Positions 31,344-39,451 of a DNA stretch of 64,000 nucleotides are shown one piece after another. This stretch comes from Amycolatopsis roodepoortensis (GTDB lineage Bacteria; Actinomycetota; Actinomycetes; Mycobacteriales; Pseudonocardiaceae), in the NCBI RefSeq assembly GCF_014873915.1, contig NZ_JADBEJ010000005.1, positions 2,108,001 through 2,172,000 of the forward strand, read 5' to 3'. The position numbers and the translations under genes were made by a program. Each line of letters opens with the position of its first letter. Position 1 is the stretch's first letter. The notes under the pieces were generated by a model, which was not told the DNA's origin, did no database searches, and saw nothing but the letters and a program-made list of their open reading frames with translations.

Positions 31344-31669
31344 CAGCTCAGCACCTTGCCACTGGGATCCGCGAGATAGACCGGGGCGTCTTCGGCGATG
31401 TCCCGCACCGCCTGGAGCGAGGCGCCGTTCAGGAGGGCGTCCCCGCTGACCACGACGGCGGCCTCGATTCCTTCGGCTCCACTCGAAACGGCGGCGGCGA
31501 CGGCGGCCTGCAGCGCGGTCAGCTTGAACGACGGCTGGTCGACCGTGCTCGCCGCGTAGGTCCGGCCGTCGGTGTCGCGGAGCGCGGCGCCTTCGGCGGC
31601 CTGGGTGCGGGCTCGCGCGGACCTGGCCAGGGTCACCAGCTTCTGGTCCTCGGCGTCCAGCTCAGGCAT
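31343..31669 (-). CDS. Degenerate cytidine-deaminase-fold protein (Rv2365c-like)
   Basis: 108 aa from ATG 31669 with AGGAG 8 nt upstream. The fold pattern of cytidine deaminase remains (GRTYAASTVDQPSFKLTALQAAVAAAVSSGA), but the zinc Cys and catalytic Glu of the CAE motif are replaced by ALQ around residues 52-54, and the downstream PCxxC motif is absent. It should not be a deaminase. The gene is wedged by short overlaps between the CorC-like gene (8 nt) and era (1 nt), the same place as Rv2365c, so a role tied to ribosome maturation or RNA is possible by context only. Confidence 0.75.
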   Translation of the reverse strand: MPELDAEDQKLVTLARSARARTQAAEGAALRDTDGRTYAASTVDQPSFKLTALQAAVAAAVSSGAEGIEAAVVVSGDALLNGASLQAVRDIAEDAPVYLADPSGKVLS

Positions 31670-33014
31670 GTTCGACACTCCTGTCACTTTCATCGGGCTG
31701 CGGGACCCGGGTCCGGCGCCTGCCCTGGGCGGGGTCGGTCACCGCGTCCGCGTCGGCGGGGTGGACGACCACCGTGGTGATCCGCATCCGCCCGCGCCGG
31801 TCCTTACCGCCTTCGGCGAACAGCCGAAGTCCGGCGACCTCGGCTTCGGCCCCCGGCAGCGGGACCCTACCCAGTCGCTCGGCGAGCAGCCCGCCCACGG
31901 TCTCCACGTCGTGGTCTTCGAGGTCGATCCCGAACAGTTCGCCCAGGTCGTCGATCGAGAGCCGGGACGACACGCGGACCGCGCCGTTTTCGAGTTCTTC
32001 GACCTCGGGGCGTTCGTCGGCGTCGGATTCGTCGGTGATCTCGCCGACGATCTCTTCGAGGATGTCCTCGATGGTGAGCAGGCCGGCGGTGCCGCCGTAC
32101 TCGTCGACGGCGATCGCCATGTGGTTGTGCGAGACCTGCATCTCCTTGAGGAGGTCGTCGAGCCGTTTGGAGTCCGGCACGAAGCTCGCCGGGTTCATCA
32201 GCTCCTGGACCTGGCGCTGCGAGCCGCCCTCGGCCATGTACGCGGGCATGAGGTCCTTGATGTTGACCACGCCCACCACGTCGTCGACGGAGTCGCCGAT
32301 CACCGGCAGCCGGGTGAACCCGGTCCGCAGGGCCAGGGCGAGGGCCTGGCGCACGGTCTTGTCGTGCTCGATCCAGACGATCTCCGTGCGCGGCACCATG
32401 ACCTCGCGGGCGACGGTGTCACCGAGCTCGAACACCGAGTGGATCATCTCGCGTTCGGATTCCTCGACGACGCCGCGTTCCTGGGCGAGGTCGACCAGCT
32501 CCCGCAGTTCGACTTCGGAGGTGAACGGGCCTTCGCGGAAACCGCGGCCGGGGGTGATGGCGTTACCGAGGACGATCAGCAGCCTGCTGAGCGGGCCGAG
32601 GATCGACCCGAGGACGCGGACGGGGCCCGCGACGACCAGGCCGATCCGGTACGGGTGCTGGCGGCCGAGGGTGCGCGGGCCGACCCCGATGATCACGTAG
32701 CTGACCACGACCATCACGCCCGCGGCGACGACGACGGCGAGCCACAGCGGCTGGACCCAGCCGAGGACGTCGACGGTGACCAGCACGGTGGCGGTCAGCT
32801 CGCAGGTCATCCGCAGCAACAGGATCAGGTTGATGTGGCGGCGGCGTTCGGCGATGACCAGGGAAAGCTGGCGCGCGCCGGGCCTGCCGAGCCGGACGAG
32901 ACCGTCGGCGCGGGCCTTCGAGACCGTGCTGACCGCCGCGTCGGCGGCCGCGAACACCCCGGCGAGCAGGATCAGCGCGATGGCGATGATCAGCAGGGCC
33001 GCGGGACTACCCAT
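31662..33014 (-). CDS. CNNM/CorC-like membrane protein with CBS domains
   Basis: 450 aa. The DUF21/CNNM membrane domain (about 1-180, four helices) precedes two CBS domains (about 205-330, with MVPRTEIVWIEHDKTVRQAL and HNHMAIAVDEYGGTAGLLTIEDILEEIVGEI) and a CorC_HlyC C-terminal domain (about 350-430). These proteins are linked to magnesium or cobalt efflux and are often misnamed hemolysins. It lies in the conserved order ybeY-corC-CDA-era, as Rv2366c. The 11-nt gap from ybeY indicates one operon. Confidence 0.94.
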   Translation of the reverse strand: MGSPAALLIIAIALILLAGVFAAADAAVSTVSKARADGLVRLGRPGARQLSLVIAERRRHINLILLLRMTCELTATVLVTVDVLGWVQPLWLAVVVAAGVMVVVSYVIIGVGPRTLGRQHPYRIGLVVAGPVRVLGSILGPLSRLLIVLGNAITPGRGFREGPFTSEVELRELVDLAQERGVVEESEREMIHSVFELGDTVAREVMVPRTEIVWIEHDKTVRQALALALRTGFTRLPVIGDSVDDVVGVVNIKDLMPAYMAEGGSQRQVQELMNPASFVPDSKRLDDLLKEMQVSHNHMAIAVDEYGGTAGLLTIEDILEEIVGEITDESDADERPEVEELENGAVRVSSRLSIDDLGELFGIDLEDHDVETVGGLLAERLGRVPLPGAEAEVAGLRLFAEGGKDRRGRMRITTVVVHPADADAVTDPAQGRRRTRVPQPDESDRSVEHA

Positions 33015-33025
33015 TCCGGCGCCGC

Positions 33026-33580
33026 CTAGGCCGGGGGTTCGTCGGCGGGCACGGCGTCGAGGCCGGCGGTACCGAGGAGCCTGTCGTCCGCGGAGCGCTG
33101 CGCGTCACGCTTGTTGAGCGCGGCCACGGCCGCCTGGAACTCGCCGAGGATCCGCTTCTGCAGGCCGAACATCTCGCGTTCCTCGGCCGGTTCGGCGTGG
33201 TCGTAGCCGAGCAGGTGCAGCACGCCGTGCGTGGTGAGCAAGTGCAGCTCGTCCATCAGCGAGTGGCCGGCCGTCTTGGCCTGGTCCTTCGCGAACGCCG
33301 GGCACAGCACGATGTCACCGAGCAGCGCGGGCGAGGCGTCCGGCGCGTCGGGGCGGCGTGACGAGTCGAGCTCGTCCATCGGGAAGGCCATCACGTCGGT
33401 GGGACCGGGCAGGTCCATCCACCGCTCGTGCAGGTCCTCCATCACCTCGAGGGTGACGAGCAGGATGGACAGCTCGGCGAGCGGGCTGACCTCCATCTTG
33501 TCGAGCGCGAACCGGGCGGCCGACACGATGGAGGTCTCGTCGACGTTCACGCCCGATTCATTGGCGATCTCGATGCTCAT
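33026..33580 (-). CDS. ybeY: Endoribonuclease YbeY
   Basis: 184 aa from the ATG ending at 33580, overlapping the phoH stop (ATGA). The zinc motif H3xH5xH is present in THGVLHLLGYDHAEPAEE, preceded by GDIVLCP and PTDVMAFPMDE, all family hallmarks. YbeY takes part in 16S rRNA 3' processing and 70S quality control. The C-terminal tail of about 25 residues is longer than in E. coli and looks disordered. The order phoH-ybeY-corC-era matches M. tuberculosis. Confidence 0.96.
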   Translation of the reverse strand: MSIEIANESGVNVDETSIVSAARFALDKMEVSPLAELSILLVTLEVMEDLHERWMDLPGPTDVMAFPMDELDSSRRPDAPDASPALLGDIVLCPAFAKDQAKTAGHSLMDELHLLTTHGVLHLLGYDHAEPAEEREMFGLQKRILGEFQAAVAALNKRDAQRSADDRLLGTAGLDAVPADEPPA

Positions 33581-34662
33581 GAACGACGCTGCCCTTTCCA
33601 GCCGTTGCCCTTGTCCTGGCTGTCCTGCAGCGCCTGCCACTTCTCGTACGCGTCGACGATGTCGCCGACGAGCTTGTGCCGCACCACGTCCTGGCTGGTG
33701 AGCTGGGCGAAGTGCAGGTCCTCGACACCTTCGAGGATGTCGCGGACCACCCGGAGGCCGCTCTTCTGGCCGTTGGGGAGGTCGACCTGCGTGACGTCGC
33801 CGGTGACGACGATCTTGGCGCCGAACCCGAGCCGGGTGAGGAACATCTTCATCTGTTCCGGCGTGGTGTTCTGCGCCTCGTCGAGGATGATGAAGGCGTC
33901 GTTGAGGGTGCGGCCGCGCATGTACGCCAGCGGCGCGATCTCGATGGTGCCCGCCTGCATCAGCCGCGGGATCGACTCGGGCTCGACCATGTCGTGCAGC
34001 GCGTCGTAGAGCGGGCGCAGGTACGGGTCGATCTTCTCGTTGAGCGTGCCCGGCAGGTAGCCGAGGCGCTCACCGGCTTCGACCGCCGGGCGGGTCAGCA
34101 CGATGCGCGTGACCTGCTTGGCCTGCAGTGCCTGGACGGCCTTCGCCATGGCGAGATACGTCTTGCCGGTACCGGCGGGGCCAATGCCGAAGACGATCGT
34201 GTGCTTGTCGATGGCGTCGACGTAACGCTTCTGGTTGAGCGTCTTGGGCCGGATCGTCTTGCCGCGCCGGGAGATGATGTTCATGCTCAGCACTTCGGCC
34301 GGTGACTCGTGGTCACCGGTGGAGAGCATGCCGACGGTGCGGCGGACGGTGGCCGGGTCGACCTGCTGGCCGCGGCCGGCGAGCGTCACGAGTTCGGCGA
34401 AGACACGCTCCGCGAAGGCGACGTCGGCGGGGGCACCGGTCAGGGTGACCTCGTTGCCCCGGACGTGGACGTCGGCGGCGAGGAGTTCCTCGGCGACGCG
34501 GAGGTTTTCGTCCCTGGAGCCGAGCAGGCTGAGCGCGGCGGCGTCGGGGATGGGGAATCGGGACTGGGCCGCCTCGGTGATCGCGGCCTCGTCGGCCTTC
34601 GTCGGGATGACGTCCGCGGGAACGTCGGGTCGGGCGGCTTCACCCGGTACGGTTCCGGCCAC
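33577..34662 (-). CDS. phoH: PhoH family ATPase
   Basis: 361 aa from GTG 34662. A KH-like N-terminal part (about 30-115) precedes the PhoH ATPase domain with Walker A GPAGTGKTYLA and Walker B FIILDEAQNTTPEQM, plus LTRLGFGAKIVVTGDVTQVDLP. Actinobacterial PhoH1 proteins are RNA-linked ATPases; the direct coupling to ybeY suggests a joint role in RNA maturation. The first gene of the phoH-ybeY-corC-CDA-era run, with a 114-nt upstream region. Confidence 0.95.
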   Translation of the reverse strand: MAGTVPGEAARPDVPADVIPTKADEAAITEAAQSRFPIPDAAALSLLGSRDENLRVAEELLAADVHVRGNEVTLTGAPADVAFAERVFAELVTLAGRGQQVDPATVRRTVGMLSTGDHESPAEVLSMNIISRRGKTIRPKTLNQKRYVDAIDKHTIVFGIGPAGTGKTYLAMAKAVQALQAKQVTRIVLTRPAVEAGERLGYLPGTLNEKIDPYLRPLYDALHDMVEPESIPRLMQAGTIEIAPLAYMRGRTLNDAFIILDEAQNTTPEQMKMFLTRLGFGAKIVVTGDVTQVDLPNGQKSGLRVVRDILEGVEDLHFAQLTSQDVVRHKLVGDIVDAYEKWQALQDSQDKGNGWKGQRRS

Positions 34663-34776
34663 GTGGCCTCGGGCCTACTTCCTGCGCTTACGCTGCGATT
34701 TTCAACGACAGTGACAAGTTCGATGTTACTGGTTGCGGGTGTCGGCACGCAGTCCGGTTTCCGGAGGGCGCGCGCC

Positions 34777-35127
34777 TCAGCGGCCGAAATGCCCCAGCTG
34801 CTCGCCGCCGAGCACGTGCGCGTGCACGTGGAAGACGGTCTGCCCGGCGTCACCGTCGGTGTTGAACACCACCCGGTACCCGGACTCGGCGATCCCCTCG
34901 ATCTCCGCGACCTTCCGGGCCGTCGAGGCCACGTCGGCGAGGAGTCGCGGGTCACCCGCGGCCAGCTCGGCCAGATTGCGGTACCGCTTCTTCGGCACCA
35001 CGAGCACATGCACCCGAGCCTGCGGCGCTATGTCCCGGAACGCATACGTCGTCTCGTCCTCGTACACCTTCTCGGACGGGATCTCGCCCGCGATGATCCG
35101 CTCGAACAACGTCTCCGCGTCACTCAT
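34777..35127 (-). CDS. HIT-family nucleotide-binding hydrolase (HINT type)
   Basis: 116 aa, the standard length of HINT proteins. The N-terminus reads LFERIIAGEIPSEKVYEDE, and the histidine triad is HVHAHVLGG near residues 99-107. The C-terminus ends QLGHFGR. HINT proteins hydrolyse adenosine 5'-phosphoramidates and acyl-adenylates. It is 114 nt upstream of phoH in the same direction, and followed upstream by a 437-bp non-coding region, which should hold its promoter. Confidence 0.93.
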   Translation of the reverse strand: MSDAETLFERIIAGEIPSEKVYEDETTYAFRDIAPQARVHVLVVPKKRYRNLAELAAGDPRLLADVASTARKVAEIEGIAESGYRVVFNTDGDAGQTVFHVHAHVLGGEQLGHFGR

Positions 35128-35564
35128 CCCCCCACCCTATCCCCACCCCCGCGCCGCACCCGCGTGCGCGGATGGACGACACGCTTCGCCACACGCGAAA
35201 GTGCCGCCGGTACCGAAGACCACGCACGCTTTGCTCTGCTGCGCCGCCCGCCGATCGCGCCGTGGGGCCAGGGGCTCGCCCCGGACCAACACGCGAAATC
35301 CGCGCCGCGGCGCGGATTTCGGGGTGTGGCAAGGAGCGAAGGCCGGAAATGAAGATGCCGCGGCGCGGTGGACCCTGGGGGTCGGCCCACCGCCGCCGCG
35401 GCTCCGCCGGACCGAGGGGGGAGGTGCCCGGCGGGGATTCACGCGCGCGACCGGGCTTCATCCCCAGTGGCGCGCCGAAACCGTGTGTTGCGCGTCAGTT
35501 AACGAGAGTAACGGCTGTTTGCGTGATCGCGCCATAACTCGCCGCAAATTGGTGGGGTGTTTTT
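35128..35564. other. 437-bp intergenic region with a perfect palindrome, no supported gene
   Basis: No ORF here has convincing start signals or protein-like composition. At 35294-35321 a perfect 28-bp palindrome with no spacer (CGAAATCCGCGCCG and its complement) occurs, followed by very GC-rich sequence able to fold (35350-35430), then a lower-GC stretch with GTTTTTTC near 35560. It may hold the HIT gene promoter, a structured RNA or a repeat element; I cannot assign it. Confidence 0.5.
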
Positions 35565-36317
35565 TCACTTCCAGCGTTCTGTGAGAACCCCTAGCGCCCC
35601 GAGGGCCACGGCGGCGGCGGTGGAGGTGCGCAAAACGGTGGGGCCCAACCGAATGGCGGTCGCGCCGGCGTCGGTGAGGGTGCTCAGTTCTTCGTCGGTG
35701 ATGCCGCCTTCGGGGCCGACGACGAGGAGGATGTCGCCCTGTGCCGGGAGCTCGATCTCGGTGAGGCGGGTGGTGATGCCGGATTCGAGGACGAGTGCGC
35801 GGGAAACGGTCTGGGCGAGTTCGGCGAGTTCCCGGGTGGTGACGGGTTCGGCGACTTCGGGGACGTGGGCGCGGCGGGCCTGTTTGGCGGCGGCGCGGGC
35901 GGTGGTGCGCCAGCGGGTGAGGGCTTTGTCGCCGCGGGTTCCTTCTTCCCAGCGGGCGACACTGCGCGCGGCGCGCCAGGGGACGATGGCGTCGGCGCCG
36001 GCTTCGGTGGCGAGCTCGACGGCGAGTTCGCCGCGGTCACCCTTCGCGAGCGCCTGAACGACGATGACGCGTAGTGCGGGCGGTTCCTCGGTCCAGTGTT
36101 CCTCGATGGTGAGGGTGAGCGCCGCGTCGCGGCCCGCCTGGACGGCTTCGACGACGCAGCGCGCCATGCCGCCTTCGCCGTCCGAAAGCACGAGACGTTC
36201 GCCCACGCGCAGGCGGCGGACGGTGGCGGCGTGCCGGGCTTCCTCACCGTCGAGCGTGGTGCGCCCGGAGCCGGGCAGCGCGGCGGTGAGGAAGACCGGC
36301 AGTGTCGTCTCTGGCAC
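35565..36317 (-). CDS. rsmE: 16S rRNA (uracil-1498-N3)-methyltransferase
   Basis: 250 aa. It is a SPOUT methyltransferase with a PUA-like N-terminus (DGEEARHAATVRRLRVGERLVLSDGEG) and the C-terminal knot motifs LLVVGPEGGITDEEL and IRLGPTVLRTSTAAAVAL. It methylates U1498 in the 30S decoding region using SAM. It starts 3 nt after the dnaJ2 stop, so hrcA-dnaJ2-rsmE is one operon, as in Rv2374c-Rv2372c. Confidence 0.97.
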   Translation of the reverse strand: MPETTLPVFLTAALPGSGRTTLDGEEARHAATVRRLRVGERLVLSDGEGGMARCVVEAVQAGRDAALTLTIEEHWTEEPPALRVIVVQALAKGDRGELAVELATEAGADAIVPWRAARSVARWEEGTRGDKALTRWRTTARAAAKQARRAHVPEVAEPVTTRELAELAQTVSRALVLESGITTRLTEIELPAQGDILLVVGPEGGITDEELSTLTDAGATAIRLGPTVLRTSTAAAVALGALGVLTERWK

Positions 36318-36320
36318 GGG

Positions 36321-37484
36321 TTACCGGTGGTTCTTGGTGCGCAGCTTGGAGAACAGCCCGCCGGGCTTCGAGCCGTTCGAGGCGAGCGAAGGCACGTCCT
36401 CGCCGCGCTGCTGGGCGAGTTCGACGAGGAGGTCGCGCTGGGCGTCGTCGAGTTTGGTCGGCACGACGACGTCGATGTGGACGTGCAGGTCGCCGCGGCC
36501 GTCGACGCGGCCGGAGGACCGCAGCCGCGGCATGCCCTTGGCGGTGAGCACGAGTTCGGTGGCGGGCTGGGTGCCCGGCTCGATGTCGAGCTCGTAGTCG
36601 CCGTCGATGAGCGTCTCGATGGGCACCGTGGCGCCGAGCGCGGCGGTGGTCATCGGGATGCGGAAGTTGCAGTGCAGGTCGTTGCCCTGCCGGACGAACA
36701 CCTCGTGGGGCGCCTCGTCGATCTCGACGTACAGGTCGCCCGCGGGGCCGCCGCCGGGGCCGACCTCGCCCTGGCCGGAGAGGCGGATGCGCATACCGTC
36801 GCCGACGCCCGGCGGGATCTTGGCGGTGACGTTGCGGCGGGCGCGGACCCGGCCGTCGCCGCCGCACTGGCGGCAGGGGTCGGGGATGACCTCGCCGAAG
36901 CCGCGGCAGACCGGGCAGGGACGGGCCGTGACGACCTGGCCGAGGAAGGACCGCTGCACGGACTGGACCTCGCCCGCGCCGCCGCAGGTGTCGCAGGTCT
37001 TGGTGCCGGTGCCTTCGGCCGCGCCGGCGCCGCGGCACAGGTCGCAGACGATGGCGGTGTCGACGGTGATCTCGCGGTCGACACCGGTGGCGCATTCCTC
37101 GAGGGTGAGGCCGAGGCGGATGAGCGCGTCGGAGCCGGGCTGCACACGGCTGCGCGGGCCACGGCCGCAGCCGCCGCCACCTCCGGCGGCGCCGAAGAAG
37201 GCGTCCATGATGTCGCCGAGACCGCCGAAGCCCGAGAACGGGTCACCGCCGCCGCCGCGGGCGCCGCCGTCCATCGGGTCGCCGCCGAGGTCGACGACCT
37301 TGCGCTTCTGCGGGTCGGACAGCACCTCGTACGCGGTGGTCACCTCGCCGAAGCGGTGCTGAGCGTCTTCCGACGGGTTGACGTCGGGGTGCAGTTCACG
37401 GGCCAGTTTGCGGTACGCGCGCTTGATCTCCTGATCCGTCGCGTTCTTCGCAACCCCGAGAATGCCGTAATAGTCCCTCGCCAC
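36321..37484 (-). CDS. dnaJ2: Chaperone protein DnaJ (DnaJ2)
   Basis: 387 aa. The J domain (residues 3-67) has the HPD motif in LARELHPDVNPSED. A Gly-rich region with FSGFGGLGDIMDAFFG follows. The zinc domain has four CxxCxGxG-type repeats, beginning CDLCRGAGA and CDTCGGAGE, then CPVCRGFGE and CRQCGGDGR. The substrate-binding C-terminal domain ends near residue 360. It works with DnaK and GrpE in folding. As in mycobacteria, the second dnaJ lies behind hrcA. Confidence 0.97.
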   Translation of the reverse strand: MARDYYGILGVAKNATDQEIKRAYRKLARELHPDVNPSEDAQHRFGEVTTAYEVLSDPQKRKVVDLGGDPMDGGARGGGGDPFSGFGGLGDIMDAFFGAAGGGGGCGRGPRSRVQPGSDALIRLGLTLEECATGVDREITVDTAIVCDLCRGAGAAEGTGTKTCDTCGGAGEVQSVQRSFLGQVVTARPCPVCRGFGEVIPDPCRQCGGDGRVRARRNVTAKIPPGVGDGMRIRLSGQGEVGPGGGPAGDLYVEIDEAPHEVFVRQGNDLHCNFRIPMTTAALGATVPIETLIDGDYELDIEPGTQPATELVLTAKGMPRLRSSGRVDGRGDLHVHIDVVVPTKLDDAQRDLLVELAQQRGEDVPSLASNGSKPGGLFSKLRTKNHR

Positions 37485-37526
37485 CGTCTCCGCCTTCTCC
37501 TTCTGACTTCGACCTCAACGCCGCGT

Positions 37527-38558
37527 TCAGCGGCCGGAGAGGATCTGCCCCACGTAGTTCGCCACCGCGCGCACCGCGGCGATGGTGTTCGGGTAGTCCA
37601 TCCTGGTCGGCCCGACGACGCCCATACCGCCCAGCAGCATGTCGTCCATCCCGTAGCCGATGGACACCACCGAGGTGCTGCGCATCTGCTCGTCCTCATT
37701 TTCCTCACCGATGCGCACGCTGATCGCACCGGGGTTGCGCGCGGCCGCCAGCAGCTTGAGCACGATGACCTGCTCCTCGAGCGCCTCCAGCACCTGCCGC
37801 AGCGATCCGGGGAAGTCCGAGACGTTGCGGGTGAGGTTGGCCGTGCCGCCGAGCACCAGCCGCTCTTCGGGGTGTTCGACCAGCGATTCCACCAGCACGG
37901 TACAGACGCGGGTGAGGCTGTCGCGCAGCTCGCCCGGCGACTTCTCGGGCAGTTCGGCGACCGACGCCGCGGCGTCGGCGAGACGACGGCCCGCCAGCGC
38001 CCCGTTGAGCACCGTGCGCAGCCTGCCGACGTTCTCCTCGGTGATGACGTCCCCGAGGTCGACGGTGCGCTGGTCGACGCGGCCGGAATCGGTGATCAGC
38101 ACCAGCATCAGCCGCGCGGGGGTGAGCGGCACCACTTCGAGGTGGCGGACGGTGGAGTTGGTCATCATCGGGTACTGGATGACCGCGACCTGCCTGGTCA
38201 GCTGCGCGAGCAGCCGTACCGACCGGCGCAGGACGTCGTCGACGTCGGTGCCGCTGTCGAGGAAGGCCGTGATGGCCCGGCGTTCGGCCGCGCTGAGCGG
38301 TTTGACCTCGGCGATCCGGTCGACGAACAGGCGGTATCCCTTGTCGGTGGGTATCCGGCCCGCGCTGGTGTGGGGCTGTGTGATGTAGCCCTCTTCCTCC
38401 AGCGCCGCCATGTCGTTGCGCACCGTGGCGCTGGACACCCCGAGGTTGTGTCTGTCGACGATCGCCTTGGACCCGACGGGCTCCTGGTTGGAGACGTAAT
38501 CGGCGACGATCGCGCGCAGCACTTCGAATCGGCGTTCTTCCGCGTTGGCCACCCGCAC
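37527..38558 (-). CDS. hrcA: Heat-inducible transcription repressor HrcA
   Basis: 343 aa. N-terminal winged helix (ERRFEVLRAIVADYVSNQEPVGSKAIVDRHNLGVSSATVRNDMAALE in parts), then a GAF-like core with the typical insertion and the conserved end MLLGGMGVVGPTRMDYPNTIAAVRAVANYVG. HrcA binds CIRCE elements to repress groE-type genes. I found no complete CIRCE upstream of this gene; only a GCACTC half-like stretch near 38600. It heads the hrcA-dnaJ2-rsmE operon. Confidence 0.97.
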   Translation of the reverse strand: MRVANAEERRFEVLRAIVADYVSNQEPVGSKAIVDRHNLGVSSATVRNDMAALEEEGYITQPHTSAGRIPTDKGYRLFVDRIAEVKPLSAAERRAITAFLDSGTDVDDVLRRSVRLLAQLTRQVAVIQYPMMTNSTVRHLEVVPLTPARLMLVLITDSGRVDQRTVDLGDVITEENVGRLRTVLNGALAGRRLADAAASVAELPEKSPGELRDSLTRVCTVLVESLVEHPEERLVLGGTANLTRNVSDFPGSLRQVLEALEEQVIVLKLLAAARNPGAISVRIGEENEDEQMRSTSVVSIGYGMDDMLLGGMGVVGPTRMDYPNTIAAVRAVANYVGQILSGR

Positions 38559-38633
38559 CTCCCTCGGCTCGTCCTCACAACGAGTTTACGGAAGGTGGAG
38601 TGCCCGGCGAGCCACCGGACTTCTTTGCGGCCG

Positions 38634-39242
38634 TCAGCCCCGCCCGCGATGAGAGCGCCGTCGCGGCTCCGCGGGCTTCCGGATCACTTTCACCGACCCC
38701 CACCAGGCGAAACCCGTGACGCGCAGAACCGGTGCGCCCGGCGTCGGGCGCAGTCGCCCCGTCCCGCGGCCGCTGCCGAATCCGCCCATCAGGCCGATGC
38801 CCCGGACGTCGAGGGCGAAGTCCTCCGGCACGACGATCCTGACGCCGCCCATGACCGCCACCGCCCTGATCACGCAGGATCCGTCGGCGATCCGGGCGTG
38901 CCGCAGATCGAGGCGCACGCTGCCCCAGAACGCGCGGGTGACGTGGCGCGGCGGCAGCGGCCCGTCGAACCGCCGCGTGGTGGCGGACATGACGGCGAAC
39001 GAACGCCGTCCACCTTGCTCGCCGTCTCCGGGATGGGACAGGGCGAGTGCGCCGCCGGAAGCGAGATCGGCGACCACGGGCTCGAATTCCGCGAAGGTCT
39101 TGGCCGCGTAGACGGCGTCCAGCCTCGTTTCCAGTTCACCGGCGGTGATCCGTCCGGCCCCCATGGCTTCGTACAGCACTCGCGCGATGTTTTCGCGATC
39201 GGAATCGGCCACCCGCATCGCCGACCGCTTCGGTTCCGACAT
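38634..39242 (-). CDS. DUF1707 domain protein with LiaF-like C-terminus
   Basis: 202 aa from the ATG ending at 39242. The DUF1707 domain (about 9-62) reads MRVADSDRENIARVLYEAMGAGRITAGELETRLD, a SHOCT-like helical pair with the conserved R-x-D-R-E. The C-terminal beta-rich part (about 95-180; AVMGGVRIVVPEDFALDVRGIGLMGGFG) resembles the LiaF/DUF2154 cell-wall-stress domain. No membrane helix is present. The function is unknown; a link to envelope stress is inferred from the C-terminal domain. Single-gene unit divergent from the lipase gene. Confidence 0.85.
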   Translation of the reverse strand: MSEPKRSAMRVADSDRENIARVLYEAMGAGRITAGELETRLDAVYAAKTFAEFEPVVADLASGGALALSHPGDGEQGGRRSFAVMSATTRRFDGPLPPRHVTRAFWGSVRLDLRHARIADGSCVIRAVAVMGGVRIVVPEDFALDVRGIGLMGGFGSGRGTGRLRPTPGAPVLRVTGFAWWGSVKVIRKPAEPRRRSHRGRG

Positions 39243-39451
39243 GACGGCGATGCTAACCCCGGATCCGCGCTCGCTCCGGCGATTCCCGGCGATCGGGCGG
39301 AAAGCCATGACCGCCATGAGCCAATTCGATTCCGCCGCACTGCCGGAGATGACAAAACCCTTTTCCGAGATTGACCGTGCGGGCACGGAAACGCTTCCAT
39401 CTAGACATTCTTCCACCGGCCGCACAATCCGACTCAGTGTGGAGCGCAGTG

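Noticed and set aside
38559..38633. CIRCE operator upstream of hrcA
   Set aside because: Only a GCACTC-like half stretch is seen; the TTAGCACTC-N9-GAGTGCTAA pair is absent.
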